Below are positions 9,407 to 18,392 of a stretch of 64,000 bases of DNA, in pieces. The notes beneath the pieces are model-generated. The model was not told the origin of the DNA. It worked only from the letters and a program-made list of their open reading frames with translations, and ran no database searches. The DNA is taken from contig DAMALH010000023.1 of the NCBI GenBank assembly GCA_032000125.1, forward strand, positions 1 through 64,000. The letters are read 5' to 3'. The position numbers and the translations under genes are program-made. Source of the DNA: Dryocola sp032000125 (lineage in GTDB: Bacteria; Pseudomonadota; Gammaproteobacteria; Enterobacterales; Enterobacteriaceae). How positions within the stretch are numbered: the stretch's first letter is position 1; each line of letters starts with the position of its first letter.

Positions 9407-10663
9407 ATGGCGTGGAATCAGCCCGGTAATAACGGACAGGACCGCGACCCGTGGGGAAGCAGCAAACCTGGCGGCGACTCTGGGGGTAACAAAGGAGGGC
9501 GCGATCAGGGACCACCTGATCTGGATGATATCTTCCGTAAGTTAAGTAAAAAACTTGGTGGCCTGGGCGGCGGTAAAAGCGGCGGCACCGGCGGCGGCTC
9601 TTCCCAGACTCCGCGTCCACATATTGGTGGCCGCGTGGTGGGTATTGTGGCCGTTGCTGCGGTCATCATTTGGGCGGCAACCGGGTTCTATACCATTAAA
9701 GAAGCTGAACGCGGCGTTGTGACGCGTTTTGGTAAATTCAGCCATCTGGTTGAGCCGGGCCTGAACTGGAAACCGACCTTTATTGACAGCGTGCGCGCAG
9801 TTAACGTGGAATCCGTGCGTGAACTCGCCGCTTCCGGCGTAATGCTGACCTCCGATGAAAACGTCGTGCGCGTGGAAATGAACGTGCAGTACCGCGTCAC
9901 CGATCCGCAAAGATACCTGTACAGCGTGACCAGCGCGGATGACAGCCTGCGTCAGGCCACCGACAGCGCGCTGCGTGGCGTAATCGGCAAATACACTATG
10001 GATAAGATCCTCACCGAGGGTCGTACCATTATTCGTAGCGATACCCAGCGTGAACTGGAAGAAACCATTCGTCCGTACAACATGGGTATTACCCTGCTGG
10101 ACGTCAACTTCCAGGCCGCGCGTCCGCCGGAAGAGGTGAAAGCCGCGTTTGATGATGCCATTGCCGCACGTGAAAACGAGCAGCAGTATATCCGTGAAGC
10201 CGAAGCCTACACCAACGAAGTTCAGCCGCGCGCTAACGGTCAGGCACAGCGTATCCTTGAAGAAGCGCGTGCTTATAAAACACAGACCGTGTTAGAAGCG
10301 CAGGGGGAAGTCGCCCGCTTTGCGAAGATGCTGCCGGAATATAAAGCTGCTCCGGAAATCACCCGTGAGCGTCTGTATATCGAAGCCATGGAGAAAGTGC
10401 TTAGCCAAACCCGTAAAGTGCTGGTCAATGATAAAGGTGGCAACCTGATGGTTCTGCCGCTCGATCAGATGCTCAAAGGGAATGCGCAGCCTGCAGCCAA
10501 GGGCGATACCAGCGGTGCAAACAACTTACTGCGCCTGCCGCCAGCTTCCAGCTCAACCAGCGGTAGCGCCAGCACGTCATCCTCTTCCAACAGAGGCGAT
10601 ATCATGGATCAGCGTCGTGCGGACGCACAGCGCACTGATAACCAGCGCGTAGGGAGTGAATAA
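9407..10663 (+). CDS. hflK: FtsH regulator subunit HflK
   Basis: SPFH/prohibitin-family membrane protein which, with HflC, forms a cage round FtsH protease. The N-terminal ~80 residues are glycine- and serine-rich and cytoplasmic. One transmembrane helix follows (about 80-97, GRVVGIVAVAAVIIWAATG), then a periplasmic SPFH domain and long coiled coil, and a serine-rich tail. The start MAWNQPGNNG is preferred over an in-frame extension into the hflX end. hflC starts 2 bp after its stop. Confidence 0.95.
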   Translation: MAWNQPGNNGQDRDPWGSSKPGGDSGGNKGGRDQGPPDLDDIFRKLSKKLGGLGGGKSGGTGGGSSQTPRPHIGGRVVGIVAVAAVIIWAATGFYTIKEAERGVVTRFGKFSHLVEPGLNWKPTFIDSVRAVNVESVRELAASGVMLTSDENVVRVEMNVQYRVTDPQRYLYSVTSADDSLRQATDSALRGVIGKYTMDKILTEGRTIIRSDTQRELEETIRPYNMGITLLDVNFQAARPPEEVKAAFDDAIAARENEQQYIREAEAYTNEVQPRANGQAQRILEEARAYKTQTVLEAQGEVARFAKMLPEYKAAPEITRERLYIEAMEKVLSQTRKVLVNDKGGNLMVLPLDQMLKGNAQPAAKGDTSGANNLLRLPPASSSTSGSASTSSSSNRGDIMDQRRADAQRTDNQRVGSE

Positions 10664-10665
10664 CG

Positions 10666-11670
10666 ATGCGTAAGTCAGTCATTGCTTTAATTATCATCGT
10701 GCTGGTGGTGCTGTTCACCTCGATCTTCGTGGTAAACGAAGGAGAGCGTGGGATCACATTACGCTTTGGTAAAGTGCTGCGTGATGATGAGAACAAGCCC
10801 GTGGTTTACGAGCCGGGCCTGCATTTCAAAGTGCCGTTTATCGAGTCGGTTAAAACGCTTGATGCCCGTATTCAGACCATGGACAACCAGGCCGATCGCT
10901 TTGTGACCAAAGAGAAAAAAGACCTAATTGTCGACTCCTACATTAAATGGCGTATCAGCGACTTTAGCCGTTACTACCTGGCAACCGGCGGCGGCGATGT
11001 CTCTCAGGCAGAAGTGCTGTTGAAACGTAAGTTCAGCGACCGCCTGCGTTCTGAGATTGGTCGTCTGGATGTGAAAGATATCGTAACCGATTCACGCGGC
11101 CGACTGACGCTGGATGTTCGTGACGCGCTGAACTCCGGTTCTGCGGGCACGGACGATGAAGTGGCTACGCCGGCGGCAGACGATGCCATCGCTTCGGCAG
11201 CGGCACGTATTACCGAAGAAACTAACGGTAAGGTGGCGGTGGTCAATCCGAACAGTATGGCGGCGCTGGGTATTGAAGTTGTGGACGTACGCATCAAGCA
11301 GATCAACCTGCCTGCTGAAGTCTCCGAAGCTATCTACAATCGTATGCGCGCCGAGCGTGAGGCGGTAGCCCGTCGTCACCGTTCACAGGGTCAGGAAGAG
11401 GCTGAGAAGCTGCGCGCAACCGCCGACTATGAAGTGACGCGCACTCTGGCAGAAGCCGAGCGTCAGGGGCGTATCAGCCGTGGTGAAGGCGATGCAGAAG
11501 CGGCCAAACTGTTTGCGGATGCATTCAGCCAGGATCCCGATTTCTATGCATTTATCCGTAGCCTGCGTGCCTATGAGTCAAGCTTCAAGTCCGGTCAGGA
11601 CGTGATGGTGATGAGCCCGGACAGCGATTTCTTCCGCTACATGAAAACGCCTGCGAACAGCTCACGCTAG
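10666..11670 (+). CDS. hflC: FtsH regulator subunit HflC
   Basis: Partner of HflK in the FtsH-modulating complex. An uncleaved N-terminal membrane anchor (residues about 4-21) is followed by the SPFH domain with FVVNEGERGITLRFGKV and a long helical region rich in Ala, Glu and Arg (about 230-300). 334 aa, the normal length. The operon ends at the terminator at 11690. Confidence 0.95.
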   Translation: MRKSVIALIIIVLVVLFTSIFVVNEGERGITLRFGKVLRDDENKPVVYEPGLHFKVPFIESVKTLDARIQTMDNQADRFVTKEKKDLIVDSYIKWRISDFSRYYLATGGGDVSQAEVLLKRKFSDRLRSEIGRLDVKDIVTDSRGRLTLDVRDALNSGSAGTDDEVATPAADDAIASAAARITEETNGKVAVVNPNSMAALGIEVVDVRIKQINLPAEVSEAIYNRMRAEREAVARRHRSQGQEEAEKLRATADYEVTRTLAEAERQGRISRGEGDAEAAKLFADAFSQDPDFYAFIRSLRAYESSFKSGQDVMVMSPDSDFFRYMKTPANSSR

Positions 11671-11689
11671 TTTCGTCAGCAACCTAATC

Positions 11690-11717
11690 AAGAGCCGGTC
11701 TGACCGGCTCTTTTTTT
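11690..11717 (+). terminator. Rho-independent terminator after hflC
   Basis: Perfect stem AAGAGCCGGTC-TGACCGGCTCTT followed by a run of seven T, 20 bp after the hflC stop and 19 bp before yjeT. Confidence 0.9.
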
Positions 11718-11736
11718 ATCCGTATCAGGAAATACT

Positions 11737-11934
11737 ATGAACTCTACAATCTGGATAGCCCTGGCGCTCGTTCTGGTACTCGAAGGCCTGGGGCCGATGC
11801 TTTATCCGCGTATGTGGCGCCGCATGATAGCGGCAATGACCCAGCTGCCAGACAACACGCTGCGTCGCTTTGGCGGTGGTCTAGTGGTTGCCGGCGTGGT
11901 TATCTACTATATGTTGAGTCGTGCGGCTGGTTAA
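11737..11934 (+). CDS. yjeT: DUF2065 inner-membrane protein YjeT
   Basis: Small membrane protein of 65 aa with two predicted helices (about 3-20 and 43-61) joined by a basic loop rich in Arg, including RMWRRM. In E. coli it lies between hflC and purA, as here. Molecular function is not known. It starts just after the hflC terminator, so it may have its own promoter or receive read-through. Confidence 0.9.
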   Translation: MNSTIWIALALVLVLEGLGPMLYPRMWRRMIAAMTQLPDNTLRRFGGGLVVAGVVIYYMLSRAAG

Positions 11935-12036
11935 ATAAGGTTCAGGTGGTTGATTACCATTTTGTAGACTAAAAGGGCTGATCATCGGGGAAACCGATGG
12001 TAGAATCCTTTTTTAAGCAAACGGTGATTTTGAAAA

Positions 12037-13335
12037 ATGGGTAACAACGTCGTCGTACTGGGCACCCAATGGGGTGACGAAGGTAAAGGGAAGATTGTTG
12101 ATCTTCTGACTGAACGGGCTAAATATGTTGTACGCTACCAGGGCGGTCACAACGCAGGCCATACTCTCGTAATCAACGGTGAAAAAACCGTCCTCCATCT
12201 TATTCCATCAGGTATTCTTCGCGATAACGTCACCAGCATCATTGGTAACGGCGTTGTGCTGTCTCCTGCCGCGCTGATGAAAGAGATGAAAGGTCTGGAA
12301 GACCGCGGTATTCCAGTACGTGAGCGTCTGCTGCTGTCTGAAGCATGCCCGCTGATCCTCGATTACCATGTGGCGCTGGACGTTGCTCGTGAAAAAGCGC
12401 GCGGTGCCAAAGCTATCGGTACTACCGGTCGTGGTATCGGTCCTGCGTATGAAGACAAAGTGGCCCGTCGTGGTCTGCGCGTTGGCGACCTGTTCGACAA
12501 AGCCACCTTTGCCACCAAGCTGAAAGAAGTGATGGAATACCATAACTTCCAGTTGGTTAACTTCTATAAAGCCGAAGCGGTTGACTACCAGAAAGTGCTG
12601 GACGATGTGATGGCTATCGCCGACATCCTGACCGCCATGGTAGTGGACGTGTCCGATCTGCTCGATCAGGCGCGTAAACGCGGCGACTTCGTCATGTTTG
12701 AAGGGGCACAGGGCACCCTGCTGGACATCGATCACGGTACTTATCCGTACGTAACGTCCTCAAACACCACCGCCGGTGGCGTTGCAACGGGTTCAGGCCT
12801 CGGCCCGCGCTATGTAGATTACGTGCTGGGTATCATCAAAGCTTATTCCACCCGCGTTGGCGCAGGCCCATTCCCAACCGAACTGTTTGATGACATCGGC
12901 GAGTTCCTGTGCAAGCAGGGTAACGAATTTGGTGCGACCACCGGTCGTCGCCGTCGTACCGGCTGGCTGGATGCGGTTGCCGTGCGTCGTGCCGTGCAGA
13001 TCAACTCCCTCTCCGGCTTCTGCCTGACCAAGCTGGACGTGCTGGACGGCCTGAAAGAGGTGAAAATCTGCGTCGCTTACCGCATGCCGGATGGCCGCGA
13101 AGTCACCACCACCCCAATGGCGGCGGATGACTGGGAAGGTATCGAGCCAATCTACGAAACCATGCCGGGCTGGTCTGAAACCACCTTCGGCGTGAAAGAG
13201 CGTAGCGGCTTGCCGCAGGCAGCGCTGGACTACATCAAACGTATTGAAGAACTGACCGACGTGCCGGTTGATATTATTTCTACCGGGCCGGACCGTTCTG
13301 AAACGATGATTCTGCGCGATCCGTTCGACGCATAA
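12037..13335 (+). CDS. purA: Adenylosuccinate synthetase PurA
   Basis: GTP-dependent synthesis of adenylosuccinate from IMP and aspartate, the first committed step to AMP. The N-terminal GTQWGDEGKGKIVD P-loop, the GHNAGHT segment, TTGRGIGPAYEDK and the C-terminal STGPDRSETM are all intact. 432 aa, the family length. Upstream, 12015-12030 resembles half of a PurR operator (GCAAACGG), which is weak support for purine control. Confidence 0.97.
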   Translation: MGNNVVVLGTQWGDEGKGKIVDLLTERAKYVVRYQGGHNAGHTLVINGEKTVLHLIPSGILRDNVTSIIGNGVVLSPAALMKEMKGLEDRGIPVRERLLLSEACPLILDYHVALDVAREKARGAKAIGTTGRGIGPAYEDKVARRGLRVGDLFDKATFATKLKEVMEYHNFQLVNFYKAEAVDYQKVLDDVMAIADILTAMVVDVSDLLDQARKRGDFVMFEGAQGTLLDIDHGTYPYVTSSNTTAGGVATGSGLGPRYVDYVLGIIKAYSTRVGAGPFPTELFDDIGEFLCKQGNEFGATTGRRRRTGWLDAVAVRRAVQINSLSGFCLTKLDVLDGLKEVKICVAYRMPDGREVTTTPMAADDWEGIEPIYETMPGWSETTFGVKERSGLPQAALDYIKRIEELTDVPVDIISTGPDRSETMILRDPFDA

Positions 13336-13340
13336 TTTTC

Positions 13341-13370
13341 AAACGGGGTGTGGCCATCACGCCCCGTTTT
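13341..13370 (+). terminator. Terminator after purA
   Basis: Stem AAACGGGG / CCCCGTTTT flanking a short loop, 6 bp beyond the purA stop, ending in TTTT. Confidence 0.85.
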
Positions 13371-13500
13371 GCTTCGTCTCTCGCCGCTTTTTTACCTTCC
13401 CCGTATAAATAAATTAGCCGCCAAAGATATGGCTGGTTTATCATCAATATATCGCCGCACCGGCAATGAGCGTTTCCCCCCTCCCACCCAAGAGGTTGAT

Positions 13501-13926
13501 GTGCAGTTAACGAGTTTTACTGATTACGGTTTACGTGCTTTGATTTATATGGCGTCTTTGCCAGAAGGTAAAATGACGAGTATTTCTGAGGTGACGCAGG
13601 TGTATGGCGTATCCCGTAATCATATGGTGAAAATCATCAATCAACTCAGCCGTGCCGGCTTCGTGACCGCAGTGCGCGGAAAAAACGGCGGCATTCGCCT
13701 CGGCAGGCCTGCGCAACTGATTCGCGTGGGTGATGTGGTGCGCGAGCTGGAACCTATTTCCCTGGTAAACTGTAGCAGCGAGTTTTGTCATATTACCCCC
13801 GCTTGCCGGCTGAAACAGGCGCTGGCCCAGGCGGTGCAATGCTTTTTGACAGAGCTGGATAAACATACGCTGGCCGAACTGGTGGACCAAAACCAACCGC
13901 TCTACAAATTACTGCTGGTGGAGTAA
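13501..13926 (+). CDS. nsrR: Nitric-oxide-sensing repressor NsrR (GTG start)
   Basis: Rrf2-family repressor with an NO-labile Fe-S cluster. The winged helix-turn-helix occupies about residues 1-80 and the three cluster cysteines appear in the run VNCSSEFCHITPAC. The start is the GTG at 13501 (MQLTSFTDYGLRAL), matching E. coli; the longer in-frame reading has no support. 141 aa. A matching operator lies upstream of ytfE at 40024-40046 in the same window. rnr follows 38 bp downstream. Confidence 0.95.
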   Translation: MQLTSFTDYGLRALIYMASLPEGKMTSISEVTQVYGVSRNHMVKIINQLSRAGFVTAVRGKNGGIRLGRPAQLIRVGDVVRELEPISLVNCSSEFCHITPACRLKQALAQAVQCFLTELDKHTLAELVDQNQPLYKLLLVE

Positions 13927-13964
13927 TCCTTACTCCCTCAGTGGATGACTTCGGAGGAACCGCA

Positions 13965-16406
13965 ATGTCAAAAGATCCTTTTCAGGAACGAGAAGCCGAA
14001 AAATACGAAAACCCGATCCCAAGCCGGGAGTTTATTCTCGCCCACCTTTCCAAACGTGAAAAACCTGCCAATCGTGACGAACTGGCAGAAGAACTGAATA
14101 TCAGCGGCGAAGAACAGCTTGAAGCGCTACGCCGCCGCCTGCGCGCCATGGAGCGCGATGGACAGCTAGTCTTTACCCGACGCCAGTGCTACGCCTTGCC
14201 GGAACGCCTTGATTTGCTTAAGGGCAAAGTTATCGGCCACCGTGACGGCTTCGGCTTCCTGCGCGTGGAAGGGCGTAAAGACGATCTCTATCTTTCCTCT
14301 GAGCAGATGAAAATGTGCATGCATGGCGATATCGTGCTGGCGCAGCCGCTGGGCGCGGATCGTAAAGGCCGCCGCGAGGCGCGTATCGTTCGCGTGCTTG
14401 AGCCAAGAACCGGACAAATCGTTGGCCGCTATTTTACCGACGCAGGCATTGGCTTTGTGGTGCCGGACGACAGCCGCCTGAGCTTCGATATCCTGATCCC
14501 GCCAGAAGAGCTGATGGGCGCGCGCATGGGCTTTGTGGTGGTGGTTGAACTCACCCAGCGCCCAACTCGCCGTACCAAAGCGGTGGGCAAAATCGTTGAG
14601 GTGCTCGGCGACAATATGGGCACAGGTATGGCCGTCGATATGGCGCTGCGTACCCATGAAATCCCGTATATTTGGCCGAAAGACGTTGAAGATCAGGTAT
14701 CAACGCTTCAGGAAGAAGTGCCGATCGATGCCAAAGTGGGGCGGGTGGATTTACGCGACCTGCCGCTTGTCACCATCGATGGTGAAGATGCCCGCGACTT
14801 TGATGACGCCGTCTTCTGCGAGAAAAAACGCGGCGGCGGCTGGCGCCTGTGGGTTGCGATTGCGGACGTAAGCTATTACGTCCGTCCGCCAACGGCGCTG
14901 GATAAAGAAGCCCGCAATCGCGGCACCTCCGTTTACTTCCCGTCGCAGGTTATTCCAATGCTGCCGGAAGTGCTTTCCAACGGCCTGTGCTCGCTAAATC
15001 CGCAGGTCGATCGCCTGTGTATGGTCTGCGAGATGACCATCTCTGCAACGGGCCGCCTTACCGGTTCGAAGTTCTACGAAGCGGTGATGAGCTCCCATGC
15101 GCGTCTGACCTACACCAAAGTGTGGCATATGCTGCAGGGCGACCAGGAGCTGCGCGAGCAATACGCGCCGCTGGTTAAGCATATCGAAGAACTGCATAAC
15201 CTCTACAAAGCGCTGGAAGATTCTCGTTCACAGCGCGGCGGAATCTCGTTTGAAAGCGAAGAAGCGAAGTTTATCTTTAACGCCGAGCGCCGCATTGAAC
15301 GCGTTGAACAAACCGTCCGTAACGATGCGCACAAGCTCATCGAAGAGTGCATGATCCTCGCCAATATTTCGGCCGCGCGCTTTGTTGAAAAACACAACGA
15401 GCCGTCGCTGTTCCGCGATCACGACAGGCCAACCAACGATGCGATTACCTCATTCCGCACGGTGCTGGCAGAGCTGGGGCTGGAACTGCCCGGCGGCCAG
15501 AAGCCGGAGCCGCGTGATTACGCAGAACTGCTGACCTCCATCGCCGACCGCCCGGATCATGAAATGCTGCAAACCATGCTGCTGCGCTCCATGAAACAGG
15601 CGGTTTACGATCCGGAAAACCGTGGGCATTTCGGCCTTGCGCTGCAATCCTACGCGCACTTTACCTCGCCGATTCGCCGCTACCCGGACCTGCTGCTGCA
15701 CCGCGCCATTAAATACCTGCTGGCTAAAGAGCAGGGACATAAAGGCAACAGCACGGCGTCCGGCGGCTGGCACTACGACATGGAAGAAATGCTGCAGCTT
15801 GGCCAGCACTGTTCGATGGCCGAACGGCGTGCCGATGAAGCCACTCGTGACGTGGCGGACTGGCTGAAGTGCGACTTTATGCAGGATCAGGTCGGCCAGG
15901 TATTCAACGGGATTATCGCAAGCGTTACCGGCTTCGGCTTCTTTGTGCGCCTTGTCGATCTGTTTATCGATGGCCTGGTGCATGTCTCCTCGCTTGATAA
16001 CGATTATTACCGCTTCGACCAGATTGGGCAGCGCCTGATTGGCGAATCCGGCGGGCAGACGTATCGCCTGGGCGATCGGGTAGAAGTACGCGTCGAGGCC
16101 GTGCATATGGACGAGCGCAAAATTGATTTCACTCTGATTTCAAGCCAGCGTGCGCCGCGCGGCGAAGGCAAGACGGCGAAAGACAGAGCTAAAAAAGGCG
16201 GTAACGGCAACGCGGGCGGGAAACGTCGCCAGGCGGGTAAGAAGGTGAACTTCGAGCCGGACAGCGCCTTCCGCGGTGAGAAGAAACAGAAGCCAAAGGC
16301 CGCAAAGAACGACGCGCCTAAGGCGAAAAAGCCTTCCGCTAAAACACAGAAAATAGCTGCCGCCACCAAAGCGAAGCGCGCAGCGAAAAAGAATACCGCG
16401 CAGTAA
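13965..16406 (+). CDS. rnr: Ribonuclease R
   Basis: Processive 3'-5' exoribonuclease that digests structured RNA, including rRNA and tmRNA-tagged messages. In order: N-terminal helix-turn-helix, two cold-shock domains, the RNB catalytic domain with the acidic run DGEDARDFDDAVF binding Mg2+, an S1 domain near the end and a Lys/Ala-rich tail. 813 aa with start MSKDPFQ at 13965, preceded by CGGAGG, an excellent ribosome site. Confidence 0.96.
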   Translation: MSKDPFQEREAEKYENPIPSREFILAHLSKREKPANRDELAEELNISGEEQLEALRRRLRAMERDGQLVFTRRQCYALPERLDLLKGKVIGHRDGFGFLRVEGRKDDLYLSSEQMKMCMHGDIVLAQPLGADRKGRREARIVRVLEPRTGQIVGRYFTDAGIGFVVPDDSRLSFDILIPPEELMGARMGFVVVVELTQRPTRRTKAVGKIVEVLGDNMGTGMAVDMALRTHEIPYIWPKDVEDQVSTLQEEVPIDAKVGRVDLRDLPLVTIDGEDARDFDDAVFCEKKRGGGWRLWVAIADVSYYVRPPTALDKEARNRGTSVYFPSQVIPMLPEVLSNGLCSLNPQVDRLCMVCEMTISATGRLTGSKFYEAVMSSHARLTYTKVWHMLQGDQELREQYAPLVKHIEELHNLYKALEDSRSQRGGISFESEEAKFIFNAERRIERVEQTVRNDAHKLIEECMILANISAARFVEKHNEPSLFRDHDRPTNDAITSFRTVLAELGLELPGGQKPEPRDYAELLTSIADRPDHEMLQTMLLRSMKQAVYDPENRGHFGLALQSYAHFTSPIRRYPDLLLHRAIKYLLAKEQGHKGNSTASGGWHYDMEEMLQLGQHCSMAERRADEATRDVADWLKCDFMQDQVGQVFNGIIASVTGFGFFVRLVDLFIDGLVHVSSLDNDYYRFDQIGQRLIGESGGQTYRLGDRVEVRVEAVHMDERKIDFTLISSQRAPRGEGKTAKDRAKKGGNGNAGGKRRQAGKKVNFEPDSAFRGEKKQKPKAAKNDAPKAKKPSAKTQKIAAATKAKRAAKKNTAQ

Positions 16407-16418
16407 TCTCTCCCTCAT

Positions 16419-16452
16419 AACCCCTTCCCGTCGGAAGGGGTTATTCTTTTTT
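16419..16452 (+). terminator. Terminator after rnr
   Basis: Perfect 10-bp stem AACCCCTTCC / GGAAGGGGTT with loop CGTC, followed by ATTCTTTTTT. In E. coli rnr and rlmB are adjacent; here this terminator closes the rnr unit before an inserted metabolic cluster. Confidence 0.9.
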
Positions 16453-16618
16453 GCCGTAAGTCATTCCAGAACAGAATAGATAGCGGCCTTATTAACCCGC
16501 CATTCCTGCTTATTCATTTTTCGGTAATCGTTATTAACTATTTTTGATTAGCCATGTTTGCCAGATGTGTATAGTGAATTTCACTTTTATAAAGCCCCCT
16601 TATAAGCAAGGAGTGTTT

Positions 16619-17623
16619 ATGCATCTGGCCCGTTTTCCCCGAATTTCACTCGGTCATTTCCCCACTCCGCTGGAGCCGTTAAATAATTTAACCAAATTAT
16701 TAGGCGGACCGAAAATATGGATAAAACGCGACGACGCAACGGGTCTTGCAAGCGGCGGGAATAAAACCCGTAAGCTGGAATTTCTATTGGCCGATGCGCT
16801 ACAGAAAAAAGCCGATGTGATCGTTACTCAGGGCGCTACGCAGTCTAACCATGTGCGTCAAACTATCGCTGGTGCCGCGCGCCTCGGTCTACAGGCGAAA
16901 GCGCTGCTGGAAAAACGCGTGACCGATTTTGGTGAGGATTATCAACGGTCAGGTAACGTGCTTCTGGATACTCTGCTGGGGGGAGAAATCGTCGCGCATC
17001 TGCCAGGCGGTACCGATATGCAACAGGCGATGGAAGAATACGCCGCGACGCTTCGCGAGCAAGGACATAACCCGTACGTTATTCCAGGCGGAGGTTCGAA
17101 TCCGATTGGTGCGCTGGGGTACGTCGCCTGTGCGGAAGAGCTGCTGTACCAGTCATCAGAGCGTCGTTTGCGCATCGATCACGTTGTCCATGCTACCGGC
17201 AGCACCGGCACTCAGGCGGGCCTGGTGGCCGGTTTCACCGCCACTAACAGCCATATCCCGGTGCTCGGCATCAGCGTGCGGGCACCAAAGGCTAAACAGG
17301 AAGAGAACGTCTGGAATCTGGCATCGAGAACGTTAGATCTGCTGGGCGTGCCGGGGGAGCTGTCGCGGCATGCGGTAGTCGCTAACAGCGATTATGTGGG
17401 TGACGGATACGGTTTGCCGACGGAGGGCACCCTGGAAGCGCTGAGGCTGCTGGCTCGTCATGAAGGTATCCTGCTCGATCCGGTTTATTCCGCAAAAGGC
17501 ATGGCCGGGCTTATCGATTTGATCCGTAAAGGGCATTTCCGCCAGGATGAAAACATTGTCTTCATCCATACGGGGGGGGCGGCAGGGCTGTTTGGCTATC
17601 GTCAGGTACTGGAGCATGGCTAA
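16619..17623 (+). CDS. CuyA/DcyD-family PLP lyase, probable cysteate sulfo-lyase
   Basis: Fold-type II PLP enzyme of the D-cysteine desulfhydrase / L-cysteate sulfo-lyase / ACC-deaminase family. The PLP lysine lies in ASGGNKTRKLEF (Lys about 49); QSNHVRQT and the GGGSN and TGSTGT phosphate/substrate loops follow. The N-terminus MHLARFPRISLGHFPTPLE and the K-T-R form of the lysine motif look more like CuyA than enteric DcyD, which has K-L-R; this is from memory, not a search. A Tau-type sulfonate importer lies in the same cluster, so release of sulfite and ammonia from cysteate, giving pyruvate, is the preferred role. Start at 16619 follows AAGGAG. D-cysteine desulfhydrase is the main alternative. 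Confidence 0.8.
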   Translation: MHLARFPRISLGHFPTPLEPLNNLTKLLGGPKIWIKRDDATGLASGGNKTRKLEFLLADALQKKADVIVTQGATQSNHVRQTIAGAARLGLQAKALLEKRVTDFGEDYQRSGNVLLDTLLGGEIVAHLPGGTDMQQAMEEYAATLREQGHNPYVIPGGGSNPIGALGYVACAEELLYQSSERRLRIDHVVHATGSTGTQAGLVAGFTATNSHIPVLGISVRAPKAKQEENVWNLASRTLDLLGVPGELSRHAVVANSDYVGDGYGLPTEGTLEALRLLARHEGILLDPVYSAKGMAGLIDLIRKGHFRQDENIVFIHTGGAAGLFGYRQVLEHG

Positions 17624-18335
17624 GCCTTTTCTACTTGGCGTGCTGGGTGGCATGGGCCCGCTTGCGACGCTGGATTTTCAGCGTCGCCTACTGGAAGCTA
17701 CGCCCGCGCAAAGCGATCAACAGCAGATCCCGACGGTAGTCTGGAATGTGCCGCAAATTGCCGATCGCCAGGATGCGCTGGCGGGCAACGGTCCATCGCC
17801 GTTGCCGCAGCTTCTTTACGCTGTTGAGAAACTTAACCAGGCGGGAGCAAGCCATATCGCTATACCGTGCAATACGGCTCACCACTGGTACGACGCGCTG
17901 AGTGAAGCCAGCGAAGCCCCTGTTTTGCATATCGTTGATGCCACGCTGGATGCGCTGGCACAGTCCGAGGAAAAACCTCAGCGGATTGGTGTCATTGCCA
18001 CTAAAGGCACGCTGGATGCGGGCTGGTATCAACAGCGACTGGCAGCGCAAGCTATTGAGGTTGTCGTGCCGACACCTGAGGAGCTGGCGCAATGGTTTGT
18101 ACCGGGCTGCTACGCGGTAAAGCGTGGCGCGCTGGCTGAAGGCGGCGAGTTGCTGACGTTGCAGGCCAACGCATTGTTTGCCCGCGGCGCTCAAAAACTG
18201 GTGCTGGCCTGTACCGAGGTGCCTGTTGCGCTGGAGGCCATCAATGCGCCGTTTCGTCATCTCACCTGGGATCCGGCACAGGCGCTGGCAGAACGATGTT
18301 CGCAGCTATGGCAAACCCGCTCACCATTTAATTAA
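17616..18335 (+). CDS. Asp/Glu-type amino-acid racemase (YgeA-like)
   Basis: Cofactor-independent racemase family. The N-terminal LGVLGGMGPLATLDF, a first catalytic-type cysteine in IPCNTAHHWY and a second in LACTEVP form the expected two-Cys pair. 239 aa. The start at 17616 overlaps the lyase gene by 8 bp, so the two are translationally coupled. Together with the lyase and transporter it may convert the D-form of the imported substrate to the L-form used by the lyase, or the reverse; the substrate is inferred only from context. Confidence 0.8.
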   Translation: MAKPFLLGVLGGMGPLATLDFQRRLLEATPAQSDQQQIPTVVWNVPQIADRQDALAGNGPSPLPQLLYAVEKLNQAGASHIAIPCNTAHHWYDALSEASEAPVLHIVDATLDALAQSEEKPQRIGVIATKGTLDAGWYQQRLAAQAIEVVVPTPEELAQWFVPGCYAVKRGALAEGGELLTLQANALFARGAQKLVLACTEVPVALEAINAPFRHLTWDPAQALAERCSQLWQTRSPFN

Positions 18336-18340
18336 AACGC

Positions 18341-18361
18341 TGTCCGCTGCGATAACGGACA
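18341..18361 (+). promoter_or_regulatory. Stem-loop between racemase and transporter genes
   Basis: TGTCCG and CGGACA form a 6-bp stem with a 9-nt loop (CTGCGATAA), 32 bp upstream of the binding-protein gene. There is no T-tract, so it is not an obvious terminator. It could stabilise the transporter part of the message or set expression ratios. Confidence 0.4.
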
Positions 18362-18392
18362 TTATATTCAGATCAATCACAGGATAAATAAA

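Noticed and set aside
12015..12030. PurR operator upstream of purA
   Set aside because: Only the left half (GCAAACGG) resembles the consensus; too weak to list as a site.
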